DNA of 64,000 nt from Marinomonas sp. UCMA 3892 (GCF_012726345.1 NZ_PTXN01000001.1:274654-338653), one strand, 5' to 3'. Shown: positions 45,892-56,104, counted from the stretch's first letter. Notes: generated by a model not told the origin, from the sequence alone. A program made the numbers and translations.

Positions 45892-46806
45892 ATGCGCCGT
45901 TATATCCCATCGTCAACCGCGTTAAAATGTTTCGAGGCCTCGGTAAGGCATCTAAGTTTTACCAAGGCGGCGGAAGAGCTACATCTTACCCAAAGTGCCG
46001 TTAGTCGGCAGATTCGTAATCTAGAAGAATTCTTGTCGCGAGATTTATTTATCCGGCTAAATAAGCGCTTAGTGTTAACTGGAACGGGAGCAGCTTATTA
46101 CAAAGAGGTTGTACCGCTTTTAGATGGCATGGAAAACGCGTGCTTGCGGATGCTACATAGGGAAGATGAAAAAACTACGCTGACTATTTCGGCTTTACCT
46201 ACTTTAGCTTCTTATTGGCTGATGCCGCTTCTTGCTCAATTTCAAGCAGAACATCCACAGTTTCAAATCAAAGTTCGTTCTCTAGATGATGCCGCGAAGA
46301 TAGATCCTGAAAGTATTGATATTATCTTGCATTATGGTGGCGACCATTGGCCTAGGGCGGTTTCCTATCAGTTGATGAAGGAAAGTGTTGTGGCTGTGTG
46401 CTCACCAGAGCTATTGTCTCGGGTGGGTGACAAAGCAGTGGATGCGTGGACGGTCAAAGATGTGACAGCATTTCCATTTTTGCATTTGTCATCCCGAATT
46501 AATGCATGGCCAGATTGGATGGTGGCGCAGGGGTTGGAAAGTGGTTCTTTTGCGGGGGCTTCTTTTGCGCACTTTCATATGTTGCTAGAAGCTGCGAAAA
46601 ACAGCATGGGCATTGCTATCATGCCAACCATACTGGCAGAGCGAAGTCTTCGAAATGGCGAGCTGGTGGCACCATTTGGTAAAGCAGTCTCAACGCCTCA
46701 TGAATATCTTTTGTCTTATCCTATCGACAAGGCCGATCTTGAACAGGTGGTGATTTTTAGAGATTGGTTGTTGGCAAAACGTAATGAGTCATTAGCTTCT
46801 TGTTAG
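45892..46806 (+). CDS. LysR-family regulator, GcvA-like
   Basis: The protein begins RRYIPSSTALKCFEASVRHLSFTKAAEEL, with HTH TQSAVSRQIRNLEEFLSRDLF, the pattern of GcvA-like regulators. ATG 45892 starts at MRRYIP as the family does and has GAG nine bases ahead; ATG 45877 is possible. It lies between amaA and gpmI on the same strand. It likely senses an intermediate of the neighbouring lysine pathway. Confidence 0.85.
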   Translation: MRRYIPSSTALKCFEASVRHLSFTKAAEELHLTQSAVSRQIRNLEEFLSRDLFIRLNKRLVLTGTGAAYYKEVVPLLDGMENACLRMLHREDEKTTLTISALPTLASYWLMPLLAQFQAEHPQFQIKVRSLDDAAKIDPESIDIILHYGGDHWPRAVSYQLMKESVVAVCSPELLSRVGDKAVDAWTVKDVTAFPFLHLSSRINAWPDWMVAQGLESGSFAGASFAHFHMLLEAAKNSMGIAIMPTILAERSLRNGELVAPFGKAVSTPHEYLLSYPIDKADLEQVVIFRDWLLAKRNESLASC

Positions 46807-46961
46807 ATCCTTTTTAGGGCGGTACCAACAAGTAAAATAGTCGTAAAAAGCTATCTATTAGTGAAATTAATAGCCTGAATAGACAAGCTACTCTGTAATT
46901 AAATTACAAGCTTGTGATAGTATCGAGGCATTATCATGATCAATTTACGGGATAGATTAAC

Positions 46962-48491
46962 ATGAACAAAAAAACCACAGCCCTCTTTATCCTTGATGGG
47001 TGGGGATACAGCGAAACGTCTAAATCTAATGCCATTACTGCAGCAAATACGCCCAACTGGGACGCGCTTTGGAATAATCAACCTCATACTTTAATTAAAA
47101 CGTCTGGGCTTGCGGTGGGCTTACCCGAAGGTCAAATGGGTAATTCTGAAGTAGGTCATATGAATTTAGGTGCAGGTCGTGTGGTTTATCAAAATTTCAC
47201 TCGTATCGGCAAAGCGATTGAAGATGGTTCGTTCTTTGAAAACGAAGCCCTTGTTCGTGCGGTTGATAAAGCTGTTAGCGCGGGTAAAGCGGTGCATATT
47301 TTAGGTTTATTGTCTGATGGTGGCGTTCATAGTCATCATGAGCAAATAATGGCGATGTGCGAATTAGCTGCTAAACGTGGTGCAAAAGCCGTTTATGTGC
47401 ATGGATTTACCGATGGGCGTGATACACCACCTCGTTCTGCCAAAACACCAACAGCTGAATTGGAAGCTAAGCTTGCTGAACTTGGTGTTGGTAAAATAGC
47501 TACCTTGACTGGTCGTTATTATGCGATGGACCGTGATAATCGTTGGGATCGTGTGCAAACCGCTTACGATGCTATTGTTCTTGGTAAAGGTGAGTTCCAA
47601 TCAGATACCGCCGAAGCGGCTATCCAAGCGGCCTATGATCGTGACGAAAATGACGAATTTGTAAAAGCTACTATTGTTGGTGAATCTGCACCTGTTCAAG
47701 ATGGCGATGCGATTATTTTTGCCAACTTCCGTCCAGATCGTGCGCGTCAATTAACTCGTGCTTTCACCGATGCTGACTTTGATGGTTTTACACGCTCTGT
47801 TTATCCAAAACTGGCGTCTTTTGTTACTTTCACTGAGTTTGCTTCTGATATTAAAGCTGATGTGGCATTCCCACCTGTTGCCCTAACCAATACCTTGGGT
47901 GAAGTGTTAGCTAAACATGGTAAGAAACAACTACGTATTGCTGAAACAGAAAAATATGCACATGTTACCTTTTTCTTTAATGGTGGCGAAGAGGCTTTGT
48001 TTGATGGGGAGGAGCGTGAGCTAATTCCATCACCAAATGTGGCAACTTACGACTTGAAACCAGAAATGAGCGCGCCAGAAGTGACTGACAAGCTAGTGGA
48101 AGTGATCGAAGCAGGTAAATACGACACGATTATCTGTAATTTTGCCAACGGCGACATGGTCGGTCACAGTGGTATTTTTGAAGCAGCGGTTAAAGCAGTT
48201 GAAGCGGTTGATGCTTGTCTAGGTCGAATCATTGAAGCGCTTAAAGTGAATGGTGGCCAATGCTTGATTACTGCCGATCATGGTAACGTCGAACAAATGT
48301 TAAGCGATGATGGTGCTCAGCCTTTAACGTCTCATACTATTGGGCCTGTGCCTTTGGTTTTGTTCTCTCCGACTCAAGGTTTAGGCATTAAAGAAGGTGC
48401 ATTGTGCGACCTTGCTCCTACCTTGCTAGACATGATGGGAATGGATAAACCTGCTGAGATGACAGGTGTGAGCTTGCTTACGCGAGCATGA
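46962..48491 (+). CDS. gpmI: 2,3-bisphosphoglycerate-independent phosphoglycerate mutase
   Basis: The 509-residue metalloenzyme begins [11 protein letters not shown] with Asp12 and carries the phospho-Ser62 in MGNSEVGH. It has [11 protein letters not shown] and the late DHGNVEQM metal motif. It interconverts 3- and 2-phosphoglycerate in glycolysis. It starts the plus-strand gpmI-envC-ctpA-yibQ series; in pseudomonads it is divergent from the rhodanese/grxC/secB genes, whereas here the lysine block intervenes. Confidence 0.96.
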   Translation: MNKKTTALFILDGWGYSETSKSNAITAANTPNWDALWNNQPHTLIKTSGLAVGLPEGQMGNSEVGHMNLGAGRVVYQNFTRIGKAIEDGSFFENEALVRAVDKAVSAGKAVHILGLLSDGGVHSHHEQIMAMCELAAKRGAKAVYVHGFTDGRDTPPRSAKTPTAELEAKLAELGVGKIATLTGRYYAMDRDNRWDRVQTAYDAIVLGKGEFQSDTAEAAIQAAYDRDENDEFVKATIVGESAPVQDGDAIIFANFRPDRARQLTRAFTDADFDGFTRSVYPKLASFVTFTEFASDIKADVAFPPVALTNTLGEVLAKHGKKQLRIAETEKYAHVTFFFNGGEEALFDGEERELIPSPNVATYDLKPEMSAPEVTDKLVEVIEAGKYDTIICNFANGDMVGHSGIFEAAVKAVEAVDACLGRIIEALKVNGGQCLITADHGNVEQMLSDDGAQPLTSHTIGPVPLVLFSPTQGLGIKEGALCDLAPTLLDMMGMDKPAEMTGVSLLTRA

Positions 48492-48498
48492 GGCAAGA

Positions 48499-49638
48499 AT
48501 GATCTTATTATCCCGCTGTCTTTTCTTTAGTTTGTTTTTGCTGTCCAGCTTTGGCTGGGCGGCAGGTGAACCGCAAACTCCGGAGGAGGCTAAACAGCAG
48601 ATTCAGGCTTTACAGAAAGACCTGCAAAAGCTTAATAGCTGGTTGAAAGATATTAAGTCTGAGCGATCTGATGTGGAAAAGCAGCTTGAAGTCAAAGAGA
48701 AAGACATTCAAGAGTTGCTTAAAAAAATTCAGAATATTCAGGAAAGCTTAAAAAAAGGTGAAAAGCAGCTGGGAGAATTGAGAGTACAGCAGCGGACACT
48801 TCAATTAAGTATTCAACAACAAAATGAACAAATAGCCGCCCAATTAAGGGCGGTTTATCGTTCCGGCAATGAAGAAAGCATCAAGTTATTATTAAATGGT
48901 GACAGCTCCGAAGAAGCCCAACGTTTGGTACAGTATAATCGTTATTTTTCCAATGCTAGGCAGTCGCTTATTAATGGTTTTGTGACGGAAGTAAGTGATT
49001 TGAACTTGGTCGAAAAGAGCATTCGCAGTCACCGAGCGCAGCAAGCCAAAGAAGAAATCGAATTAAAAGCAGAACGCAGTCGTTTGACTGGACAACAAGC
49101 CGATCGACGTAATTTATTAGCTAAATTAGACAGTGATTTGGCCAAGGGTGATAAACGCTCTAAACAATTAGCTCAGGATCAAAAAAATCTACAGGATATG
49201 TTAAAACGTCTTGAAGAGGCGCTTGCTGACATACAGATTCCAGATCAAGATGTACCTTTTTCATCGCAGCGCGGTAAGTTGGTTCGTCCGTTAAAAACGC
49301 TCTCCGAATTATCGTCTAATGGCAGCATCAATTTAGGTGGTGTTACATTACGTGCCAAAGAAGGCGAACCTGTGCATGCTATATTCTCTGGTCGAGTGGT
49401 GTTTTCTGACTGGATGCGTGGTTTCGGTTTTTTACTTATTTTAGACCATGGTGATGGTTACATGTCATTATACGGTTATAACCAAAGTTTACTTAAAGAA
49501 GTTGGTGAATGGGTGGGGGCAAACGATACAGTTGCCATGGTTGGCAGCACAGGTGGTCGTCCTGATCCAGCGCTGTTTTTTGCAATTAGGCATAATGGTA
49601 CGCCATTAAAACCACTTTCTTGGGTGAACGCTGGGTAA
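48499..49638 (+). CDS. envC: murein hydrolase activator EnvC-like, degenerate LytM
   Basis: The 379-residue protein has a signal peptide (LFFSLFLLSSFGWAAG), a long coiled coil at about 25-245, and a C-terminal LytM/M23 fold with VHAIFSGRVVFSDWMRGFGFLLILDHGDGYMSLYG. The zinc-ligand residues of active M23 peptidases are not all kept, as in EnvC, which activates amidases for septal splitting in the periplasm. It starts seven bases after the gpmI stop. Confidence 0.9.
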   Translation: MILLSRCLFFSLFLLSSFGWAAGEPQTPEEAKQQIQALQKDLQKLNSWLKDIKSERSDVEKQLEVKEKDIQELLKKIQNIQESLKKGEKQLGELRVQQRTLQLSIQQQNEQIAAQLRAVYRSGNEESIKLLLNGDSSEEAQRLVQYNRYFSNARQSLINGFVTEVSDLNLVEKSIRSHRAQQAKEEIELKAERSRLTGQQADRRNLLAKLDSDLAKGDKRSKQLAQDQKNLQDMLKRLEEALADIQIPDQDVPFSSQRGKLVRPLKTLSELSSNGSINLGGVTLRAKEGEPVHAIFSGRVVFSDWMRGFGFLLILDHGDGYMSLYGYNQSLLKEVGEWVGANDTVAMVGSTGGRPDPALFFAIRHNGTPLKPLSWVNAG

Positions 49639-49689
49639 TTTATATTACAAACTTAGTCTGCAGCCAGTAAAAAAGTCATAGGAAGAAAC

Positions 49690-50976
49690 ATGATCAATAT
49701 TTTGCGTCAACGAATCCCCTTTTTATTTATGGTGTTATTGGTTCAGCCTGCTTTTTCTGCACAGCTTCCTGCCGATACTAAAGAACAGCCTAAGTTACCT
49801 ACTGCTGAAATTCAGTCATTTGTTGAAACCTTTGAGACCATTCGGGAGGGTTATGTTGAGGTGATGTCTGATCAAGACATTCTTCACAAAGCATTGAAAG
49901 GCATGGTATCGGGTCTTGATCCGCATTCTGAATATTTTACTAAAGAAGAATTAGTCGATTTTAACGAGCTTACTTCTGGAAATTATGCCGGTATTGGCGT
50001 TGAAGTTGAGATGAAAGATAAACGTCTTACGATCGTAACACCTGTTGATGGTTCTGCTGCGGCTGAAGCAGGGATTTTACCTGGTGATGTGATTGTTAAA
50101 ATTGATAATACCTTGATTACAGATTTAGGTATGAAAGATATTGTGACACTGATGCGTGGTGAAATTGGCTCTACTGTGACACTCGATATAGAGCGGGGTG
50201 GTGAGCTAAAGCATTATGAGTTAACGCGCCGTTTAGTAGAAGACGCAAGTGTTACTGATAAATGGTTAGGTGATGGGATTGCGTATTTTCGGATTAGTCA
50301 ATTCCAAGGTGATAGTGCGTCAGAATTTTATCAAGCCATTGATAAGCTAAATAAAGAAGGTAAAATTCAAGGGGTCGTTTTAGACCTTCGAAATAATCCC
50401 GGTGGCGTTTTACAAAGTGCTGTTGGGGTGGTGGATGCTTTTATAGATAAAGGCATGATTGTTTATACAAATGGTCGCCATGAATTGTCTAAAACCCAGT
50501 TTACCGCGACAGAGAAAAATACCAAATTTGGTAATGTGCCTGTTGTAGTGTTGGTTAATGAAGGTTCGGCATCAGCCTCAGAGATTGTTGCTGGCGCTTT
50601 GCAAGATCATCAACGCGCAGTGATTTTAGGTGCAGAAACCTTTGGTAAAGGTTCTGTTCAAACGGTCGTTCCTCTGTCTAATGGCGATGCCGTCAAGTTA
50701 ACAACTGCCTTATATTACACACCTAATGGTCGCTCTATCCAAGCTCAAGGTATTACACCTGATCTGGTGGTACCTCAGGCGACTCTGACTTTTGAAAAGG
50801 GACAATTTTTTGTCAAAGAGGCAGAGTTAAAAGGGCACTTAGGTAATGGAACGGGTGGTGAGGAGCGTACCAGCGCAGATGTAAAATCTGATATTGGCGA
50901 GTTAGCAAAAACGGATTTTCAGCTATTTCAAGCGGTTACTATTCTGAAAACGCTGCCTAAGCTAGCACAGAAATAG
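49690..50976 (+). CDS. ctpA: S41 carboxyl-terminal processing peptidase
   Basis: The 428-residue protease has a signal peptide, an N-terminal helical part, a PDZ domain (YAGIGVEVEMKDKRLTIV, GILPGDVIVKIDNTLI) and the S41 core with the nucleophile in EGSASASEIVAGAL and the Lys in ETFGKGSVQTV. It acts in the periplasm on peptidoglycan-linked or misfolded proteins. Fifty-one bases separate it from envC. Confidence 0.93.
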   Translation: MINILRQRIPFLFMVLLVQPAFSAQLPADTKEQPKLPTAEIQSFVETFETIREGYVEVMSDQDILHKALKGMVSGLDPHSEYFTKEELVDFNELTSGNYAGIGVEVEMKDKRLTIVTPVDGSAAAEAGILPGDVIVKIDNTLITDLGMKDIVTLMRGEIGSTVTLDIERGGELKHYELTRRLVEDASVTDKWLGDGIAYFRISQFQGDSASEFYQAIDKLNKEGKIQGVVLDLRNNPGGVLQSAVGVVDAFIDKGMIVYTNGRHELSKTQFTATEKNTKFGNVPVVVLVNEGSASASEIVAGALQDHQRAVILGAETFGKGSVQTVVPLSNGDAVKLTTALYYTPNGRSIQAQGITPDLVVPQATLTFEKGQFFVKEAELKGHLGNGTGGEERTSADVKSDIGELAKTDFQLFQAVTILKTLPKLAQK

Positions 50977-51001
50977 TAAAAATTTTTGATGAACATATAT
51001 T

Positions 51002-52219
51002 TTGGTAAAAGCTCGCTTGTTTGATTTTAAGAAATTCGTAGTGTTTGTATTTTGTCTGCACGCCCTTCTAGGGTGCGCAGATGAATTAAGTCGTACTCTT
51101 GATCGTTCAGAAGATGTTGTCACAAGTAATGTTGAGATAGCTGCTCTTGAGGATGATCAAGTTACAGAGAAAGATAACGAGACTTTTTTTGAAGAGCCCG
51201 TAGTCCTCCCAGTGCATTTGGGGCCTCTTTTAGCTCCGCAAAAAAAAGAAGCTACAAATGCATCCAGCTATTCAATAGGGTCCTATTTTCCTGTTTTGTC
51301 TGATGATGCAGTAGCTTCTGATAGCGCTGTATCTGCCAGTTCCTCACAATCCCAACCCCAACCCCTGTTGGAAAAAGCTGAACCATGGTCTCCTGCGATT
51401 GTGCCTTTTTTAGATGCTCCAATCGAATCTAAGCCTGCAGGGGGATTTCCTAAGCCAGATGCATTGTCTAAATCGTCTAAAAAAGAGGTAGTACCAGCTA
51501 AAATATTAGCGGTTGATGTTCATCCAAAAATGCCACGAATTGCCATATTGATTGATGATTTGGGATATAACCGTCATGGTATGGATTCGTCTTTAATGTT
51601 GCCTGTTGAAGTTGCGCTAGCGATTTTGCCTAGTACACCTTTTGCTATGGAGACGGCACTAACCGCGCAGAAACAAAAACGTATTACCCTATTACATGCC
51701 CCGATGGAAAATCAACGGGAATTGAAGCTTGGTCCAGGTGGCTTGTACGCCAAAATGACCGAGCATGAATTAAAAGCGACATTGAGCAAAGACTTAGATG
51801 GTTTGCCAGGCATACAAGGTGTAAACAATCATATGGGGAGTTTGCTAACGACTAAAGCTGACTCGATGAAATGGGTAATGGAAACACTTAAAGGGCGTTC
51901 ACTCTTTTTTATCGATAGTCTTACTAGTCCCAAAAGTGTGGCTAAAAAGACAGCGCAAGAATACGGTTTAGAAACAGTTAGCCGAGATGTATTTTTGGAT
52001 AACATTCGTACCGAACAAGCGATAGATAAACAGTTCTCGCGTTTGTTAAAGCTGGCAAGATTGCATGGAAGTGCTTTGGCTATTGGGCATCCTTATCCAG
52101 AAACTATGGCTTATCTTAAAAAGCGTCTTAATCATTTGGAACAGGATGGCGTTCGCTTAGTCCGTCTTTCTGATCTGTTAACTGCCTCCCCTTCAGTACT
52201 TGCTCCTAGCGAGCAATAA
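51002..52219 (+). CDS. yibQ: divergent polysaccharide deacetylase, YibQ family
   Basis: The 405-residue protein has a lipoprotein-style N-terminus ending in LLGC (Cys25), a low-complexity Ser/Pro-rich linker to about residue 170, and a YibQ domain (PRIAILIDDLGYNRHG, LLHAPME, GVNNHMGS, FIDSLTSP). The domain belongs to the polysaccharide deacetylase fold but its substrate is unknown. The start is TTG 51002, the only suitable one for the signal; an ATG at 50989 is out of frame. A strong terminator follows. Confidence 0.85.
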   Translation: MVKARLFDFKKFVVFVFCLHALLGCADELSRTLDRSEDVVTSNVEIAALEDDQVTEKDNETFFEEPVVLPVHLGPLLAPQKKEATNASSYSIGSYFPVLSDDAVASDSAVSASSSQSQPQPLLEKAEPWSPAIVPFLDAPIESKPAGGFPKPDALSKSSKKEVVPAKILAVDVHPKMPRIAILIDDLGYNRHGMDSSLMLPVEVALAILPSTPFAMETALTAQKQKRITLLHAPMENQRELKLGPGGLYAKMTEHELKATLSKDLDGLPGIQGVNNHMGSLLTTKADSMKWVMETLKGRSLFFIDSLTSPKSVAKKTAQEYGLETVSRDVFLDNIRTEQAIDKQFSRLLKLARLHGSALAIGHPYPETMAYLKKRLNHLEQDGVRLVRLSDLLTASPSVLAPSEQ

Positions 52220-52224
52220 AGTTG

Positions 52225-52259
52225 AAAACTCTGGTTTTTTAATAAAACCAGAGTTTTTT
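52225..52259 (+). terminator. intrinsic terminator after yibQ
   Basis: AAAACTCTGGTTTT and AAAACCAGAGTTTT form a perfect 14-bp stem with a short loop, followed by TT. It starts six bases past the yibQ stop and shields the liv operon. Confidence 0.9.
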
Positions 52260-52696
52260 GATAAAAAAACCGACTTTTTAACAATTCATTTTCTGGTTTT
52301 TTGTACTAAATTATAAATTGCTTATCACTCTTCATAATGGCTTTAGCATGACCATTATGCCCACTGAGACTCATCTTTTAGTATTTTGCTCCTGCTTAGT
52401 GCAGAGAATTTACTGTGTCAGTACAAAAAACTACATAAATAAAAATTTATAGTGATTAATTTTGCTATTTTTTGGAAGTGCAGGTTTTTATCTAGGTTAA
52501 TTACATTATTTATACGCACTACTATTGACCAAAGTTTAGTCTGATATTAATGTGTAGCATTATAAGTGTGCACATTTTTTGAATAATTGCTGTGAAAGTT
52601 CCATTATTAATGCCTTTTCTTTGGGTTTTAATTATTGGAACGCTTCTTGCTTTTGAATAATAACGATAAAACACAAAACGAGTAGAGGCTTTTCTT
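52260..52696 (+). other. livJ upstream region
   Basis: This 437-base stretch is A/T-rich and gene-free. It carries a sigma-54 promoter match at 52635-52651 and several TGCAC half-sites (for example near 52569). No large hairpin is present between the promoter and livJ. Confidence 0.6.
52635..52651 (+). promoter_or_regulatory. sigma-54 promoter of the liv operon
   Basis: TTGGAACGCTTCTTGCT matches the sigma-54 consensus YTGGCACG-N4-TTGCW at all but one position, with GG and GC exactly 10 bases apart. The start of transcription would be about 12 bases on, giving a leader of roughly 35 bases with AGAGG before livJ. Confidence 0.75.
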
Positions 52697-53809
52697 ATGT
52701 CAAATGCGGTTGTTAGAAAAACATTAATTTCTCTTGCTATTGCTAGTGCTGCGACACTTGCTCAAGCAGATGTGGTCATCGGTGTTGCAGGTCCCCACAC
52801 CGGAGCTTATGCGGCGTTCGGTGAGCAATTATGGAAAGGGGCTGAAAAAGCGGCTGCGGACATCAATGCTGCAGGCGGTGTTAATGGCGAAATGATTAAA
52901 CTGGTAAAAGCAGATGATGCCTGTGAGCCAAAACAAGCCGTATCTGTTGCCAACCGTTTGGTAGACTCTGATGGCGCTCTTGCTGTTGTTGGTCACTTCT
53001 GTTCATCTTCTTCTATTCCTGCTTCAAAAATCTACGAAGAAGCGGGCGTTATCATGGTAACACCGGCATCAACTAATCCAACTCTTACTGATCAAGGTCT
53101 TCCAAACGTTTTCCGCGTATGTGGTCGTGATGATCAGCAAGGTGATGTGGCAGCAAGCTATATTGTGGATAAATTAAAGGCGAAACGTATCGCTGTTATT
53201 CATGATAAAGACACTTATGGTAAAGGTCTTGCTGATGCTATGAAGTCAACTCTTAACTCTTATGGAGTTAAAGAAGTAATGTACGAAGGTTTGACTCGTG
53301 GCGAGAAAGATTTTAACGCCTTGATTACAAAAATTCGTTCTGTAGATGCGGATGTTGTGTATTTCGGTGGTCTTCATTCTGAAGCTGGTCCACTTGTTCG
53401 TCAGTTGCGTGAGCAGGGTTCTAAAGCAATCTTCATCTCAGGTGACGGTATCGTATCTGATGAGTTTGTTTCTGTTGCCGGCTCTCCTAAATATGTAGAT
53501 GGTGTATTGATGACATTTGGTGCGCCACCAACGTCTTACCCATCAGGTAAAAAAGTTATTCAAGAATTCCGTGATAGCGGCTATGAGCCTGAAGGTTACA
53601 CTCTGTACTCTTATACTGCGATGCAAGTTGCTGTTGCTGCTTTAGCTAATAATAATTTAGATCCTATAAAAGGTGCTAAGTGGTTGAAGACTCATTCTGT
53701 TGATACGGTAATGGGTAAGAAAGATTTCGATGATAAGGGTGACTTGACCGTTTCTGATTACGTTATGTACGAGTGGGATGCTCAAGGTAAATATCACGTA
53801 GTAGAATAA
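52697..53809 (+). CDS. livJ: branched-chain amino-acid ABC transporter binding protein
   Basis: The 370-residue protein has a signal peptide ending TLAQA, then a type I binding fold: VVIGVAGPHTGAYAAFGEQ, GGVNGEMIKLVKADDACEPKQAV, VVGHFCSSSSIPASKIY and MVTPASTNPTLTDQG. Cysteines in DDAC and HFC suit the LivJ disulfide. It captures Leu, Ile or Val in the periplasm; wider amino-acid or amide specificity is possible. It is the first gene of livJHMGF and has a sigma-54 promoter match 46 bases upstream. Confidence 0.93.
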   Translation: MSNAVVRKTLISLAIASAATLAQADVVIGVAGPHTGAYAAFGEQLWKGAEKAAADINAAGGVNGEMIKLVKADDACEPKQAVSVANRLVDSDGALAVVGHFCSSSSIPASKIYEEAGVIMVTPASTNPTLTDQGLPNVFRVCGRDDQQGDVAASYIVDKLKAKRIAVIHDKDTYGKGLADAMKSTLNSYGVKEVMYEGLTRGEKDFNALITKIRSVDADVVYFGGLHSEAGPLVRQLREQGSKAIFISGDGIVSDEFVSVAGSPKYVDGVLMTFGAPPTSYPSGKKVIQEFRDSGYEPEGYTLYSYTAMQVAVAALANNNLDPIKGAKWLKTHSVDTVMGKKDFDDKGDLTVSDYVMYEWDAQGKYHVVE

Positions 53810-53917
53810 TTTTCTTTTACTTCTGACATTTCTGTAATAACCAACACATATTTACCAGCCAAGGATTGCGCTGGTAAATATGTTCTCTCTACTAAAAAAT
53901 TCCCACGAGGTCTTACG

Positions 53918-54829
53918 ATGGATATCGTTCTCCAGCAGCTGGTAAACGGTCTTACCCTTGGTTCTGTTTATGGACTCATTGCGATCGGTTACACCATGGT
54001 GTATGGCATTATTGGCATGATTAACTTCGCTCATGGTGATGTTTACATGGTGTCAGCTTATATCACCGCTATTGCTCTAGCTCTTTTAACTTTTTTCGGT
54101 ATCGAATCTTTTCCTATTATTCTTGTCGGCACACTATTTCTTACTGTTGCCGTCACTGGTGCATATGGGTGGGTTATTGAACGTATCGCATACCGCCCAT
54201 TGCGAAGCTCTAGTCGCTTGTCTGTATTGATTTCTGCAATTGGTATGTCGCTGATTTTGCAAAACTATGTACAGCTTAGTCAGGGCGCTAACCAACAAGG
54301 CGTACCAACTCTATTAACTGGTGCATTGCGTTTTCACGTAGGTGATGGATTTGTGCAGATCACTTATATGAAATTGTTAATTTTGTTTATTTCCATTTTA
54401 GGCATGGGTGTACTTACCTATGTTATTCAAAAAACAAAACTGGGTCGTATGTGTCGAGCGACTCAGCAAGACCGAAAAATGGCCTCTATTTTGGGTATAG
54501 ATACTGACAAGGTTATCTCAACCGTTTTCGTTATTGGTGCTGTTATGGCGGCATTGGCTGGTGTACTGGTTACTCTAGATTACGGCGCATTTGATTTTTA
54601 TGTTGGTTTTATTATTGGTATTAAAGCCTTTACTGCAGCCGTGTTGGGTGGTATCGGGTCTTTACCTGGAGCCATGTTAGGTGGGCTGATTCTTGGATTG
54701 TCCGAGGCTTTGTTTGCTGGGTTGATTAGTTCTGATTATAAAGATGTATTTTCATTCTCTTTATTAGTTCTCATTTTGATTGTTCGCCCAAGTGGCCTTC
54801 TCGGCAAACCTGAAGTGGAGAAAGTATAA
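53918..54829 (+). CDS. livH: branched-chain amino-acid permease LivH
   Basis: The 303-residue permease starts VLQQLVNGLTLGSVYGLIAIGYTMVYGIIGMINFAHGDVYM, the signature of LivH, and has about eight TM segments with FDFYVGFIIGIKAFTAAVLGGIGSLPGA near the end. It forms the channel with LivM. It is 108 bases after livJ and ends directly against livM. Confidence 0.93.
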   Translation: MDIVLQQLVNGLTLGSVYGLIAIGYTMVYGIIGMINFAHGDVYMVSAYITAIALALLTFFGIESFPIILVGTLFLTVAVTGAYGWVIERIAYRPLRSSSRLSVLISAIGMSLILQNYVQLSQGANQQGVPTLLTGALRFHVGDGFVQITYMKLLILFISILGMGVLTYVIQKTKLGRMCRATQQDRKMASILGIDTDKVISTVFVIGAVMAALAGVLVTLDYGAFDFYVGFIIGIKAFTAAVLGGIGSLPGAMLGGLILGLSEALFAGLISSDYKDVFSFSLLVLILIVRPSGLLGKPEVEKV

Positions 54830-56104
54830 ATGAGCCAAGCTGTAGGAATAAATTTTAAGAAAAGTAGTATCGATGCTCTGATTGCTGGTTTTATGGCGCT
54901 GATCTTGTTTGGCCCAATCGTTGGTGTTGTGCTAGATGGTTATGGTTTCAATGCCGAATTTGGTCGTGTTGCCTGGATGGTCGGCATAGTGGTGGTTGGC
55001 CGTTTTATTATGTCGAGTTTCTTTCAGACAGAAAAAGGCAAGGCGCTGGCTTTTCGTTACGCCAATAACAACGAAGGGGTAGAAGTACTTCCACCAGGAC
55101 ATAAGTCTAAAATGGTGTGGATAATTCCTTTGGTGATTGTCATTGGTTTGGTGCTACCCTTTATTGCCTCTAAGTACATACTGACAGTCGTTATCTTGGG
55201 TCTAATTTATGTGTTGCTAGGTTTGGGGCTCAACATTGTTGTGGGTCTAGCTGGCCTATTAGATCTAGGGTTTGTTGGTTTTTATGCGATCGGCGCTTAT
55301 GGTTTGGCTCTGGGGTATGAAAACTTAGGTTTAGGTTTTTGGTCTATGTTGCCTATTGCCGCGATTATGGCTGCGGTCGCTGGGGCGATATTGGGCTTCC
55401 CTGTGTTGCGAATGCACGGCGACTATTTGGCGATTGTCACCTTGGGTTTTGGTGAAATAATTCGCTTAATCCTAACTAACTGGGCATCATTCACTCACGG
55501 TCCTAATGGAGTTTCAGCTCCTCTACCGACTTTATTTGGCTTGGAGTTCAAACGTCGATCCAGTGATGGTCAAACCTTCCATGAGTTTTTCAATCTTCCT
55601 TACGACTCAGCGTATAAATACATGTTTGTGTATTTGATCCTTTTCGTAGTGGTATGGGCGGTACTTTTTATCAAACATCGTTTAGTAAAAATGCCGATTG
55701 GTCGCGCTTGGGAAGCGCTTCGTGAAGACGAAATAGCATGTCGTTCACTAGGTCTGAATCATGTATTAGTCAAACTGTCTGCTTTCATGCTTGGTGCATC
55801 AACTGGTGGTTTGGCTGGTGTGTTCTTTGCTTCTTATCAAGGCTTTGTTAACCCTTCTTCCTTTACCTTCTTTGAGTCAGCGCTGATTTTGGCGATTGTG
55901 GTATTGGGTGGCATGGGATCGACACTAGGTGTTGTTATCGCTGCCTTCTGTTTGACCGTGTTGCCTGAAGTGTTAAGGGAATTCGCAGAATACCGTGTAT
56001 TGATGTTTGGTATTCTGATGGTGGTGATGATGATTTGGAAGCCTCGAGGTATTGTTCGTGTTACTCGAACTGGTTTTGCTGCGAGAAAAGGGGTGGTTAA
56101 ATGA
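54830..56104 (+). CDS. livM: branched-chain amino-acid permease LivM
   Basis: The 424-residue permease carries the LivM motifs GLGLNIVVGLAGLLDLGFVGFYAIGAY, LRMHGDYLAIVTLGFGEI and MPIGRAWEALREDEIACRSLG, with a long N-terminal extension. It pairs with LivH. The stop overlaps livG by four bases. Confidence 0.93.
   Translation: MSQAVGINFKKSSIDALIAGFMALILFGPIVGVVLDGYGFNAEFGRVAWMVGIVVVGRFIMSSFFQTEKGKALAFRYANNNEGVEVLPPGHKSKMVWIIPLVIVIGLVLPFIASKYILTVVILGLIYVLLGLGLNIVVGLAGLLDLGFVGFYAIGAYGLALGYENLGLGFWSMLPIAAIMAAVAGAILGFPVLRMHGDYLAIVTLGFGEIIRLILTNWASFTHGPNGVSAPLPTLFGLEFKRRSSDGQTFHEFFNLPYDSAYKYMFVYLILFVVVWAVLFIKHRLVKMPIGRAWEALREDEIACRSLGLNHVLVKLSAFMLGASTGGLAGVFFASYQGFVNPSSFTFFESALILAIVVLGGMGSTLGVVIAAFCLTVLPEVLREFAEYRVLMFGILMVVMMIWKPRGIVRVTRTGFAARKGVVK

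Noticed and set aside
52592..52660. 22-codon ORF rich in Leu/Ile/Val ahead of livJ, resembling a leader peptide for attenuation
   Set aside because: It starts at GTG with no ribosome site, overlaps the sigma-54 promoter match, and no terminator hairpin lies between it and livJ.
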